Source: Candidatus Aenigmatarchaeota archaeon (GTDB lineage Archaea; Aenigmatarchaeota; Aenigmatarchaeia; CG10238-14). Taken from it: a stretch of DNA of 5,129 nt. Position 1 is the stretch's first letter. Every line of letters begins with the position of its first letter. A program made the position numbers and the translations under genes. Below, piece by piece: positions 1-5,129 of this stretch. A model generated the notes under the pieces. It did not search any database and was not told where the DNA came from. It worked only from the letters and a program-made list of their open reading frames with translations. The stretch covers positions 1 to 5,129 of the forward strand of contig JAFCEW010000031.1 of NCBI GenBank assembly GCA_017608955.1, given 5' to 3'.

Positions 1-1
1 A

Positions 2-382
2 ATAAGTTGTGATGGTGTTAATATCCCAATTTATGTTTTCCATAGAAATCCTAAACTAGGTTCAATTCAAACAAACATTTCTTTTAAGAATCCAGAAGAA
101 TTAGATGATTATTTAGTTCGTTTAGCTCAAATATGTGGCCAATCAATATCAGTAACAGATCCTTTATTATCTGGAACTTTACCAGATGGTTCTAGAGTAC
201 AGGGAACTCTATCAACAGATATAGCAAGAAGAGGATCTAATTTCACTATTAGAAAATTCTCAGCAGAACCATTTACACCAGCTCATCTTTTAAATTTCAA
301 TACAGTAGATGTTAAAACATTAGCTTTCTTATGGATGGCAATAGATTATGGTTGTAGTGCTATTATGGTTGTAGTGCTTTAA
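2..382 (+). CDS. Secretion ATPase, N-terminal fragment (partial, ends at a frameshift)
   Basis: This open frame enters from the left edge and ends at TAA 380-382; it encodes about 126 residues. It shows the substrate-binding N-terminal domain that precedes the RecA-like core in archaeal FlaI/TadA-type ATPases. The stretch ISCDGVNIPIYVFHRNP is followed by SIQTNISF, then RLAQICGQSISVTDP, the family-typical LPDGSRVQGTL, and FTIRKF. The linker TLAFLWMAIDYGCSA leads into the core. After GCSA the frame reads into the second copy of a 17-bp duplication and gives an alien tail (IMVVVL) before stopping, so Walker A is lost. On its own this fragment should have no ATPase activity. The last 22 bases overlap the downstream frame, but I see no slippery heptamer of the X XXY YYZ type that would support programmed -1 frameshifting. 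Confidence 0.8.
   Translation: MSCDGVNIPIYVFHRNPKLGSIQTNISFKNPEELDDYLVRLAQICGQSISVTDPLLSGTLPDGSRVQGTLSTDIARRGSNFTIRKFSAEPFTPAHLLNFNTVDVKTLAFLWMAIDYGCSAIMVVVL
345..378 (+). repeat. Perfect 17-bp tandem duplication inside the ATPase gene
   Basis: The 17-mer attatggttgtagtgct occurs at 345-361 and again directly at 362-378 with no mismatch and no spacer. Seventeen is not a multiple of three, so the second copy shifts the reading frame. One copy encodes the expected residues (Y)GCSA; the duplicate is what breaks the gene. Perfect identity means the event is very recent, reversible by slippage, or an artefact of contig joining. Confidence 0.95.
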
Positions 383-450
383 TAGCTGGTGGATCAGCAA
401 CAGGTAAAACAACTTTTCTAAATGTTTTATCTTTATTTATAAAACCGGAT

Positions 451-1143
451 ATGAAAATTGTTTCAATAGAAGATACATCTGAATTAAGACTACCACATCC
501 ACACTGGGTTCCACAACTTGCGCGTGTTTCAATATCAACAGAAGAGGGCAAAAGAAAAGGAGAGGTAGATTTATTTGACTTGTTGAAAGAAAGTATCAGA
601 CAGAGACCAGATTACATTATAGTGGGTGAAGTTAGAGGTAAGGAAGCATATGTCTTATTCCAACAAATAGCAACTGGTCATCCTTCTTTAGCAACAATTC
701 ACGCAGATACAATAGAAAAGCTAGGTAGTAGATTAATAAGCCCACCAATATCATTACCAACAAGTCTATTAGAAAGTCTAGATTTGATAGTATTTTTAAC
801 CAAACAAAGATATAGAGGTCAATATGTTAGAAGAGTTCAAGATGTATTTGAAATAATAGGATTTAATCTTAAAGAAAAAGTTCCTATAACAAATAAAATA
901 TTTGAATGGGATGCAACAAAAGACAAAATAAAAATTTCAAATAAAAGTATTATTCTTCAAAAAATAGTTAAAAAAACTGGCCTAAAAGAAAAAGAAATAT
1001 TAGAAGAAATGAAAAGAAGAATGTTAGTTTTATATTGGATCCAGCAAAGAAACATGACAAACTACAAAGATGTCAGTAGGGTATTAAATTTATATTATAA
1101 TTATCCAGAAAAAGTTTTGGATATAATTAGTGGTGAAATTTAA
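451..1143 (+). CDS. Secretion ATPase, C-terminal catalytic fragment
   Basis: This 230-residue frame is the catalytic RecA-like core and C-terminal part of the pilus ATPase. The ATG at 451 is simply the first start codon available. The same frame is open back to 358 and includes Walker A, GGSATGKTT (388-414), so translation from 451 would give a protein without a P-loop. Numbering from 451, the Asp box IEDTSELRLPHPHW is at residues 6-19, Walker B YIIVGE at 55-60 with the following arginine in VRGKEA, and the His box TGHPSLATIHADT at 75-87. Residues from about 115 (YRGQYVRRVQDVFEIIGF) to the end, including a charged helix KKTGLKEKEILEEMKRRM and YYNYPEKVLDII, match the C-terminal extension of archaeal FlaI/TadA-like ATPases. 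Its stop overlaps the next start by one base (TAATG), so the platform protein gene is translationally coupled to it. Confidence 0.85.
   Translation: MKIVSIEDTSELRLPHPHWVPQLARVSISTEEGKRKGEVDLFDLLKESIRQRPDYIIVGEVRGKEAYVLFQQIATGHPSLATIHADTIEKLGSRLISPPISLPTSLLESLDLIVFLTKQRYRGQYVRRVQDVFEIIGFNLKEKVPITNKIFEWDATKDKIKISNKSIILQKIVKKTGLKEKEILEEMKRRMLVLYWIQQRNMTNYKDVSRVLNLYYNYPEKVLDIISGEI
1132..1136 (+). promoter_or_regulatory. Ribosome binding site (GGTGA) for the first platform protein
   Basis: GGTGA lies six bases before the ATG at 1143 and inside the 3' end of the ATPase gene. It matches the archaeal 16S anti-Shine-Dalgarno core and supports the start at 1143 and coupling to the upstream gene. Confidence 0.6.
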
Positions 1144-2012
1144 TGTTTTCTTATAACAAAATAGCCATGCGCTATTTAGGTAAATATATTGAACCTTATC
1201 TAGGATATTTTTCTGATTTGAAAAATGATTTAAAAAAAAGCGGAATGAAAACAACACTTTTGGAATATTTATCATCATCAATATTAACGTGTATTATTTT
1301 ATTTGTTCTTGAACTCCCATTATTTGCTTTTATTTTCTCAATTATTGGATTAGGTGCATTATTTAGCTTATTTATGGCAGTTGTTGTTGCAATTGGGATT
1401 TGTGTTGTATTTTTTCTAGCTTTTATAAATTATCCAAAATTTATAATTCATGATAAAGCAAAATCTATAGAAAATACTTTACCATTTGCTGGAATATATT
1501 TATCAACTATAGCAAGTTCACAATTACCACCACATAAAATATTTGAAATATTTTCTAAGTTTAAAGAACATGGAGAAATATCAAAAGAAGCACAGAGAAT
1601 AGTTGCTGATATGAAAGCATTTGGTTTGAATATATATGAAAGTCTAGAAAAGGCCGTGAATAGAACTCCTTCAAAAGAATTAAAAGAATTGTTTTGGTCT
1701 ATGCTATCGACACTAAAAAGCGGTGGAAATTTAGACGCATATTTAACAGAAAAATCAAAAACATTTCTTGATAATTATAGAAGAAAACTAACTGAATTTT
1801 CTCATTCACTTTCGATTTATCTTGAAATCTATTTAACTGCTTTAGTTTTAGGAGCAATATTCTTTACTATATTAACATCCTTAATGTCTGGATTTGGTGG
1901 AGTTGGTACAAATATAGTTTTTGTCCAGTTCTTTTTAATATTTCTTTTTATACCTCTAATTTCAGCAGCATTTATAATTTTAATAAAAATGAGTTCACCA
2001 GGTGCAGAATAA
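1143..2012 (+). CDS. T2SSF-domain platform protein, N-terminal-half FlaJ/TadB-like
   Basis: This is an integral membrane protein of 289 residues that should form half of the inner-membrane platform on which the ATPase drives pilin assembly. A cytoplasmic N-terminus (1-42) is followed by hydrophobic segments at about 45-68 and 74-96. A cytoplasmic helical T2SSF/GspF-type domain at about 103-222 contains SKELKELFWSMLSTLKSGGNLDAYL; the SGG-x-L-x-x-YL pattern is typical of the family. Two more membrane segments lie at about 226-248 and 258-282. Archaeal FlaJ-type proteins usually carry two such domains in one chain of about 550 residues. Here the second domain is on the next gene, whose start lies just past this stop, so the pair is best read as a split FlaJ or a TadB/TadC-like arrangement. 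The start ATG overlaps the ATPase stop and has a GGTGA site. The family call rests on topology and motif rather than high identity. Confidence 0.82.
   Translation: MFSYNKIAMRYLGKYIEPYLGYFSDLKNDLKKSGMKTTLLEYLSSSILTCIILFVLELPLFAFIFSIIGLGALFSLFMAVVVAIGICVVFFLAFINYPKFIIHDKAKSIENTLPFAGIYLSTIASSQLPPHKIFEIFSKFKEHGEISKEAQRIVADMKAFGLNIYESLEKAVNRTPSKELKELFWSMLSTLKSGGNLDAYLTEKSKTFLDNYRRKLTEFSHSLSIYLEIYLTALVLGAIFFTILTSLMSGFGGVGTNIVFVQFFLIFLFIPLISAAFIILIKMSSPGAE
2000..2004 (+). promoter_or_regulatory. Ribosome binding site (AGGTG) deciding the start at 2014
   Basis: AGGTG ends nine bases before the ATG at 2014. The alternative GTG start at 2002 lies inside this motif and has no site of its own, so the ATG at 2014 is preferred. 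It sits one base after the upstream stop (TAA 2010-2012). Confidence 0.55.
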
Positions 2013-2013
2013 A

Positions 2014-2976
2014 ATGATAAAATTAGAGATGACAAAAGAAAGGAAAATCTTATTGATAACTTCAGTAATATCAGTAATCTTAATAATGATAGGAATAATA
2101 AGTGGTGATTCTGGTGTTTTAGGAAGTGCAATATTCATTTCTGTATTTTTGGTAGCAGCTCCACAACTAATTCTAAATTATATTGCATTTAAAGAAATTA
2201 GAGAAATGGAATATGTATTTCCACATTTTTTAAGAGATTTGGTGGAAATAACAAGGGCTGGTGTTCCATTACATAAAGGAATTATATTCACAAGCAAGAC
2301 AAATTATGGTCCTTTATCAAAAGAAATAAAAAAAATGGCAAATCAATTAACATGGCATGTAAATATAATAACTGTTCTTGAACAATTCAGAAAAAGAATG
2401 AAAAGAAGCAAAACATTAACAAAAGTAATAAGAGTAATGATTGAAACATACAAATCTGGAGGTTCTGTTGATAATACATTAAATTCTTTATCAACAACTT
2501 TAGCAACTATTCAAGATACACAAAAAGAAAGAAAGGCCATGCTCAATCAATATGTAATAGCAATGTATGCTATTTGTTTTATTTTTATTGGAATTATAGT
2601 TGCAATAAACAGATTAATGGTTCCAATATTTCAATCAATGGGAACTCAGACTGGTGGAATTGGCAGTGGACCATTAGCAAGTGTAGTTTCAAATCCATGT
2701 TCTGTTTGTATTGGGAGAGGAGGATTAGGATGTGGTCCATGTTCTATATATTCTGGAATATGTTCTATATTTGGTTCTGAAACAACAGAAATAGCATGTT
2801 ATTATTTAGCATTATTCTTTTCTATGGCTGTTATACAAGCAATTACTGGTGGATTGGTTGCAGGTCAGATTGGAGAAGGTTCTGTTCGTGCTGGATTTAA
2901 ACATAGCCTAATTATGTTAACTGTTGTTATTGGCGCATTTTTCATACTTGTGAGATTAAAATTCATAGGTGTATAG
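2014..2976 (+). CDS. T2SSF-domain platform protein, C-terminal-half FlaJ/TadC-like, with Cys-rich loop
   Basis: This 320-residue membrane protein pairs with the preceding one as the second half of the pilus assembly platform. Hydrophobic segments lie at about 11-29 and 37-58. The cytoplasmic T2SSF domain spans about 65-178 (YVFPHFLRDLVEITRAGVPL, then ETYKSGGSVDNTLNSLS and KERKAM). Further membrane segments are at about 180-205, 260-284 and 297-315. The C-terminal GGLVAGQIGEGSVRAGFKHS is a recognisable ending of archaeal FlaJ-type proteins. The loop between the third and fourth membrane segments, predicted to face outside, holds an unusual cysteine cluster: C229-x2-C232-x7-C240-x2-C243-x6-C250 within glycine-rich sequence, plus C262 at the edge of the next membrane segment. 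Paired CxxC motifs suggest metal binding or disulfides, but this is inference. A GTG at 2002 would add four residues; the ATG at 2014 has the better ribosome site. TAG at 2974-2976 is followed at once by the next start. Confidence 0.82.
   Translation: MIKLEMTKERKILLITSVISVILIMIGIISGDSGVLGSAIFISVFLVAAPQLILNYIAFKEIREMEYVFPHFLRDLVEITRAGVPLHKGIIFTSKTNYGPLSKEIKKMANQLTWHVNIITVLEQFRKRMKRSKTLTKVIRVMIETYKSGGSVDNTLNSLSTTLATIQDTQKERKAMLNQYVIAMYAICFIFIGIIVAINRLMVPIFQSMGTQTGGIGSGPLASVVSNPCSVCIGRGGLGCGPCSIYSGICSIFGSETTEIACYYLALFFSMAVIQAITGGLVAGQIGEGSVRAGFKHSLIMLTVVIGAFFILVRLKFIGV
2967..2971 (+). promoter_or_regulatory. Ribosome binding site (AGGTG) for the GTG start of the pilin-like gene
   Basis: AGGTG ends five bases before the GTG at 2977. 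A second AGGTGA (2975-2980) overlaps the stop/start junction TAG-GTG itself. The closely placed site and the pilin-like N-terminus it yields (MKGQ) support the non-ATG start. Confidence 0.5.
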
Positions 2977-3435
2977 GTGAAAGGACAATTAACTATTCAG
3001 TATTTAGTCTCTTTTGTCATTTTCATTGGCTTAGTGACATATATTTATTTAGCATATTCTAATAATGTTCCACAATTTCTTGATGAAATCAGAAAAGAAA
3101 ATCATCGTTCAGAGGCTTTTCAAATATCAGAGACTTTATTAAATAATATATTAGCAGATGAAACTCAAAATAAACAGAATTTTATTTCAAAACAAAAAAT
3201 AGATGATTTGAAAACACAATTGCAAACAAACGATATTAAAGATATTATTGGAAGTAATGAAAATTGTATGTTAATAATTTCTGAAGTTAATTTAGATAAT
3301 GGGGATAGAACATCTCTATTGTCATATGTTCCGTCTTCAGGAATGACAACATCAATAGAGGCAAAAGTAACAAGATATGCAACATATATTGATAATGGAA
3401 ATATAAAATTAGCTGAAATAATAGTTCAGCTGTGA
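2977..3435 (+). CDS. Small archaeal pilin-like (class III signal peptide) protein
   Basis: This is a 152-residue protein with an archaeal prepilin-like N-terminus. MKG is followed by QLTIQYLVSFVIFIGL, a hydrophobic helix at about 5-27. Archaeal class III signal peptides are cut after a basic residue plus glycine and commonly continue Q-x-S-x-E-Y-L, so cleavage is expected between G3 and Q4, leaving a three-residue leader. The usual +5 glutamate is glutamine here. The rest is soluble: a polar helical part at about 36-90 (IRKENHRSEAFQISETLLNN, then KQKIDDLKTQL) and a C-terminal beta-rich part (CMLIISEV, TRYATYIDNGNIKLAEIIVQL being the last 21 residues). It is most likely a minor pilin or pseudopilin assembled by the upstream ATPase and platform; a major pilin is possible but the sequence is not small or repetitive enough to argue for it. 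The GTG start abuts the upstream TAG. No prepilin peptidase gene is in the window. Confidence 0.7.
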   Translation: MKGQLTIQYLVSFVIFIGLVTYIYLAYSNNVPQFLDEIRKENHRSEAFQISETLLNNILADETQNKQNFISKQKIDDLKTQLQTNDIKDIIGSNENCMLIISEVNLDNGDRTSLLSYVPSSGMTTSIEAKVTRYATYIDNGNIKLAEIIVQL

Positions 3436-3440
3436 TTTAA

Positions 3441-4394
3441 ATGAAAGGAATTGTTAGTTTAATAGAAGTGGGAATAGCAGGAATAATATTAATGGTGGCA
3501 TTTCTTCATTTTTTTCCTAAATATTCTATAAGATCAAATTGGGACAGAGTTCTTTTATTTACAAAAGTAAAAGATACTTTGAATGTAATTGACAATATGA
3601 ACAAAACATATGAATTCGCTACTGATTCTGATAAATTTAATAATTTTATGAAAAATGTTTTTAGTCCAGAAGAAACAGGAGTAATTATATGGTGGAAACA
3701 AATAAAAGGACTAGATGAATCACAAGAATCTACATCCATACCACATTTCACTCAAGCACAAAAAGCAACTATAGTTGATGTCACAGATAAAATTTTCGAA
3801 GATGATTTTGAATCAGGTAATTTAACTAAATGGACCATTGCTGATTCTGGATGGAATATTGTAACTGATATAGTAAAACAAGGTAGCTATGCGGCAAAGG
3901 GGGTAGATAGTTCAACATCTGATGCGCCTGATCTAATAAAAGATTTATCTAATTATTCTTATGGGATATATCAAGGATGGTTTAGATTTGCAGAAAATAA
4001 TTCTTGGCATTATCCAGCTATTCCTTCAACAACTCCTAATGGAGCAAGCTTATATGCAGTAGTTGCAAAAAATGATGGACATTTTGGATATTATGATAAA
4101 GATGCAGGAATTTATAAAAATTATCCCATTGATACTACATATACTAGTAACATATGGTATAATATTACATTAAAATGGGATTCTGGTACATTTTGGGTTT
4201 GGATAGATGGAGAACTAAAAACACCAAATGGTATAACAGTAAGTGCTTATGATGGCAATCCATGGACAGGTATAGATAAATTAAGAATTTTACCTTCTGC
4301 ATCATCAACCACAGGAACTATGTGGATTGATGACATTAAAGTTAAAGGATATAGAGTATACAGTTTTACATTAGGACTGGGATATCCATATTAA
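3441..4394 (+). CDS. Pilin-like surface protein with concanavalin A/LamG-like domain (putative adhesin)
   Basis: This is a 317-residue protein starting MKGIVSLIEVGIAGIILM, with a hydrophobic helix at about 5-25. The VSLIEVGIAGIIL stretch resembles the F-T-L-I-E type IV pilin N-terminus. Residues 27-115 form a charged, pilin-like region (WDRVLLFTKVKDTLNVID, VIIWWKQIKG). Residues about 119-303 look like a ConA/LamG-type beta-sandwich: it opens with IFEDDFESGNLTKW, contains GSYAAKG, YQGWFRFAE, WYNITLKWDSGTFWVWIDGE and IDKLRIL, and closes with MWIDDIKVKG. Such domains often bind glycans. The chain ends with YSFTLGLGYPY, which may be the terminal strand of the pilin part, so the sandwich would be an insertion. 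Five N-x-S/T sequons (N54, N127, N171, N186, N241), four in the sandwich, suit a glycosylated surface protein. It follows the small pilin gene by five bases. Its role as adhesin or tip subunit is inferred. Confidence 0.68.
   Translation: MKGIVSLIEVGIAGIILMVAFLHFFPKYSIRSNWDRVLLFTKVKDTLNVIDNMNKTYEFATDSDKFNNFMKNVFSPEETGVIIWWKQIKGLDESQESTSIPHFTQAQKATIVDVTDKIFEDDFESGNLTKWTIADSGWNIVTDIVKQGSYAAKGVDSSTSDAPDLIKDLSNYSYGIYQGWFRFAENNSWHYPAIPSTTPNGASLYAVVAKNDGHFGYYDKDAGIYKNYPIDTTYTSNIWYNITLKWDSGTFWVWIDGELKTPNGITVSAYDGNPWTGIDKLRILPSASSTTGTMWIDDIKVKGYRVYSFTLGLGYPY
4391..4394. other. Shared palindromic stop (TTAA) of two convergent genes
   Basis: The plus-strand adhesin-like gene ends at TAA 4392-4394 and the minus-strand fttA ends at the complement of TTA 4391-4393. 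The two stops are the two strands of one TTAA, so there is no intergenic sequence and each transcript must run into the antisense of the other gene before ending. A T6 run on the plus strand at 4416-4421 is the nearest candidate U-tract for the pilus operon, but it lies inside fttA and is weak evidence. Confidence 0.85.
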
Positions 4395-5129
4395 TATAAT
4401 CTTATTGCTTCTAAATTTTTTGGGACTATTGTTTCTATTCTTAATATTTTATGGATAGCTCTTGCCAATTCAATAGGTTTTGAGTTGTCACCATGGCAAA
4501 TTATGACTCTATCTGGTCTTGACTTTAATCTACTGACATAATTAATTAGTTGATTTCTATCAGAATGTCCAGATAGTCCATCAACAGTTACAACTTCCAT
4601 TTCTAAATTCATAACAGAATTTTTTCCATTCTCATTTATTGGAATTTCTCTCCATCCTCTTTGTATTCTTCTACCTAAAGTCCCTTCAAATTGATAACCA
4701 ACAAAAACTAAACTATTTTTCTTATCTTCGCCCAGAGCTTTAATATGTTCCATGATAGGTCCACCAACCAAACTACCAGAAGTTGATATAATTACACATG
4801 GTTTATCGTTCCATGCCTTTTCTCTATCTGTTTGTGTTGATATTTGTTTGAATATTTTATTTACAAATGGATTCTCATTATGAAATATTTTTCTTTCCAT
4901 GTCTCTTGATAAATATTCTGGATATGCAGTATGTATTGCTGTAGCATCCCAAATCATTCCATCTACATAAACAGGATATTCAAAATTATTGTTTGATAAT
5001 ATGCATGCAATTTCCTGAGCACGTCCAACAGCAAAACTTGGTATTAGACATATTCCATTTCTTGCCATTGTTTTTTCAACAATATTCATAAGATTTTTTT
5101 CAGCTTCTTCTCTTCTTGGCATTATATCA
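4391..5129 (-). CDS. fttA: aCPSF1/FttA beta-CASP ribonuclease, C-terminal part (partial)
   Basis: This is the C-terminal part, about 245 residues, of the archaeal CPSF73-like nuclease aCPSF1, which cleaves nascent RNA at U-rich 3' ends and terminates transcription. The frame continues out of the right edge: before the internal methionine at 5120-5122 it reads D-I, giving the family's typical DIMPRREEAEKNL, so that methionine is not the start. Counting from it, the beta-CASP part shows LIPSFAVGRAQE at 27-37, YVDGMIWDATAIHTAYPEYL at 52-71, IISTSGSLVGGP at 111-122 and FVGYQFEGTLGRRIQRG at 140-156. Motif B, SGHSDR with H186, and motif C, CHGD with H210, supply active-site histidines. The end, ETIVPKNLEAIRLY, matches the family's C-terminus, which is involved in dimerisation. 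The family is usually about 630-650 residues, so the KH domains and the HxHxDH metal site lie outside the window. The TSGSL stretch is, from memory, usually TSGML. The gene is a housekeeping neighbour and probably unrelated to the pilus. Confidence 0.95.
   Translation of the reverse strand, partial: DIMPRREEAEKNLMNIVEKTMARNGICLIPSFAVGRAQEIACILSNNNFEYPVYVDGMIWDATAIHTAYPEYLSRDMERKIFHNENPFVNKIFKQISTQTDREKAWNDKPCVIISTSGSLVGGPIMEHIKALGEDKKNSLVFVGYQFEGTLGRRIQRGWREIPINENGKNSVMNLEMEVVTVDGLSGHSDRNQLINYVSRLKSRPDRVIICHGDNSKPIELARAIHKILRIETIVPKNLEAIRLY

Larger units (their letters stand above)
2..1143 (+). pseudogene. Archaeal type II/IV secretion (pilus assembly) ATPase, 5'-truncated by window and frameshifted
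   Basis: This is the motor ATPase of the pilus-like system, a member of the VirB11/TadA/FlaI/PilT secretion ATPase superfamily, which acts as a cytoplasmic hexamer powering subunit insertion. Reading frame 2 (2-382) carries the N-terminal part and frame 1 (358-1143) carries the catalytic part. Removing one copy of the 17-bp tandem duplication joins them into one 374-residue open frame reading SALIAGGSATGKTTFL across the junction, exactly as this family should. The window starts inside the gene: archaeal members are usually about 500 residues or more, so well over 100 N-terminal residues lie upstream. As written, the gene cannot make an intact ATPase, because the upstream frame stops at 380-382 before Walker A. 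Whether this is a real mutation, a reversible phase switch or an assembly error cannot be told from the sequence. The family call is secure; the exact subfamily (archaellum, adhesion pilus or other) is not. Confidence 0.88.

Noticed and set aside
355..382. Programmed -1 ribosomal frameshift in the ATPase gene
   Set aside because: The two frames overlap by only 22 bases, there is no X XXY YYZ slippery heptamer, and the exact 17-bp tandem repeat explains the break fully.
363..551. Minus-strand 62-residue open frame
   Set aside because: It lies antisense to the Walker A and Asp-box region of the ATPase, with no recognisable motif; it is a shadow of a conserved coding region.
1090..1281. Minus-strand 63-residue open frame
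   Set aside because: It is low-complexity, F/I/N/Y-rich translation of AT-rich antisense across the ATPase-platform junction; no ribosome site or family resemblance.
2002..2013. GTG at 2002 as the start of the second platform protein
   Set aside because: It lies within the AGGTG motif that is correctly spaced for the ATG at 2014; the four extra residues show no support.
1829..2131. Minus-strand 100-residue open frame rich in leucine and serine
   Set aside because: It is antisense to membrane segments of both platform genes, which explains its hydrophobic look.
2574..2780. Plus-strand 68-residue frame rich in W, N, C and F
   Set aside because: It is an alternative frame of the Cys-loop region of the second platform gene; the main frame carries the family motifs.
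3506..3751. Minus-strand 81-residue open frame
   Set aside because: It is antisense to the pilin-like region of the lectin-bearing gene and shows no family signature.
4416..4421. T6 run as a transcription terminator of the pilus operon
   Set aside because: T-runs of this length are common in such AT-rich DNA and this one is inside fttA coding sequence; not enough to annotate as a terminator.

Overview
The window (roughly 30% GC by eye, heavy use of AGA and ATA codons, standard stops TAA, TAG and TGA all in use) comes from an archaeon. Two things show this. The minus-strand gene at the right edge is the C-terminal part of the archaeal beta-CASP ribonuclease and termination factor aCPSF1/FttA. 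The rest is an archaeal type IV pilus-like secretion/assembly operon with archaeal GGTG-type ribosome binding sites. The small compact genes, AT-richness and separate F-family membrane proteins fit a DPANN-type lineage (Woesearchaeota/Pacearchaeota-like). That placement is an inference; no rRNA or tRNA is present to confirm it.

Plus strand, left to right: (1) an archaeal type II/IV secretion ATPase (VirB11/TadA/FlaI/PilT superfamily), entering from outside the window and broken by a perfect 17-bp tandem duplication (345-361 and 362-378) just before its Walker A motif; (2) and (3) two membrane proteins with T2SSF/GspF-type domains that correspond to the N- and C-terminal halves of the usual fused archaeal FlaJ/PilC-like platform protein; (4) a small pilin-like protein starting MKGQ; (5) a second pilin-like protein starting MKG, with a large concanavalin A/LamG-like beta-sandwich domain lodged before its C-terminal strand. 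The genes overlap or abut (TAATG; TAAAATG; TAG-GTG; 5-nt gap), so they read as one translationally coupled operon that builds a cell-surface filament or pseudopilus. The last protein is a plausible adhesin or tip subunit.

Minus strand: fttA converges on the pilus operon. The two stop codons share the palindrome TTAA at 4391-4394, so there is no intergenic space for terminators. The whole window is coding; no stretch over 300 bases lacks a gene, and I see no tRNA, rRNA, CRISPR or insertion sequence.

The points most worth a second look are the 17-bp duplication that breaks the motor ATPase, the cysteine-rich CxxC/CxxC segment in a predicted outside loop of the second platform protein, and the pilin-lectin fusion.
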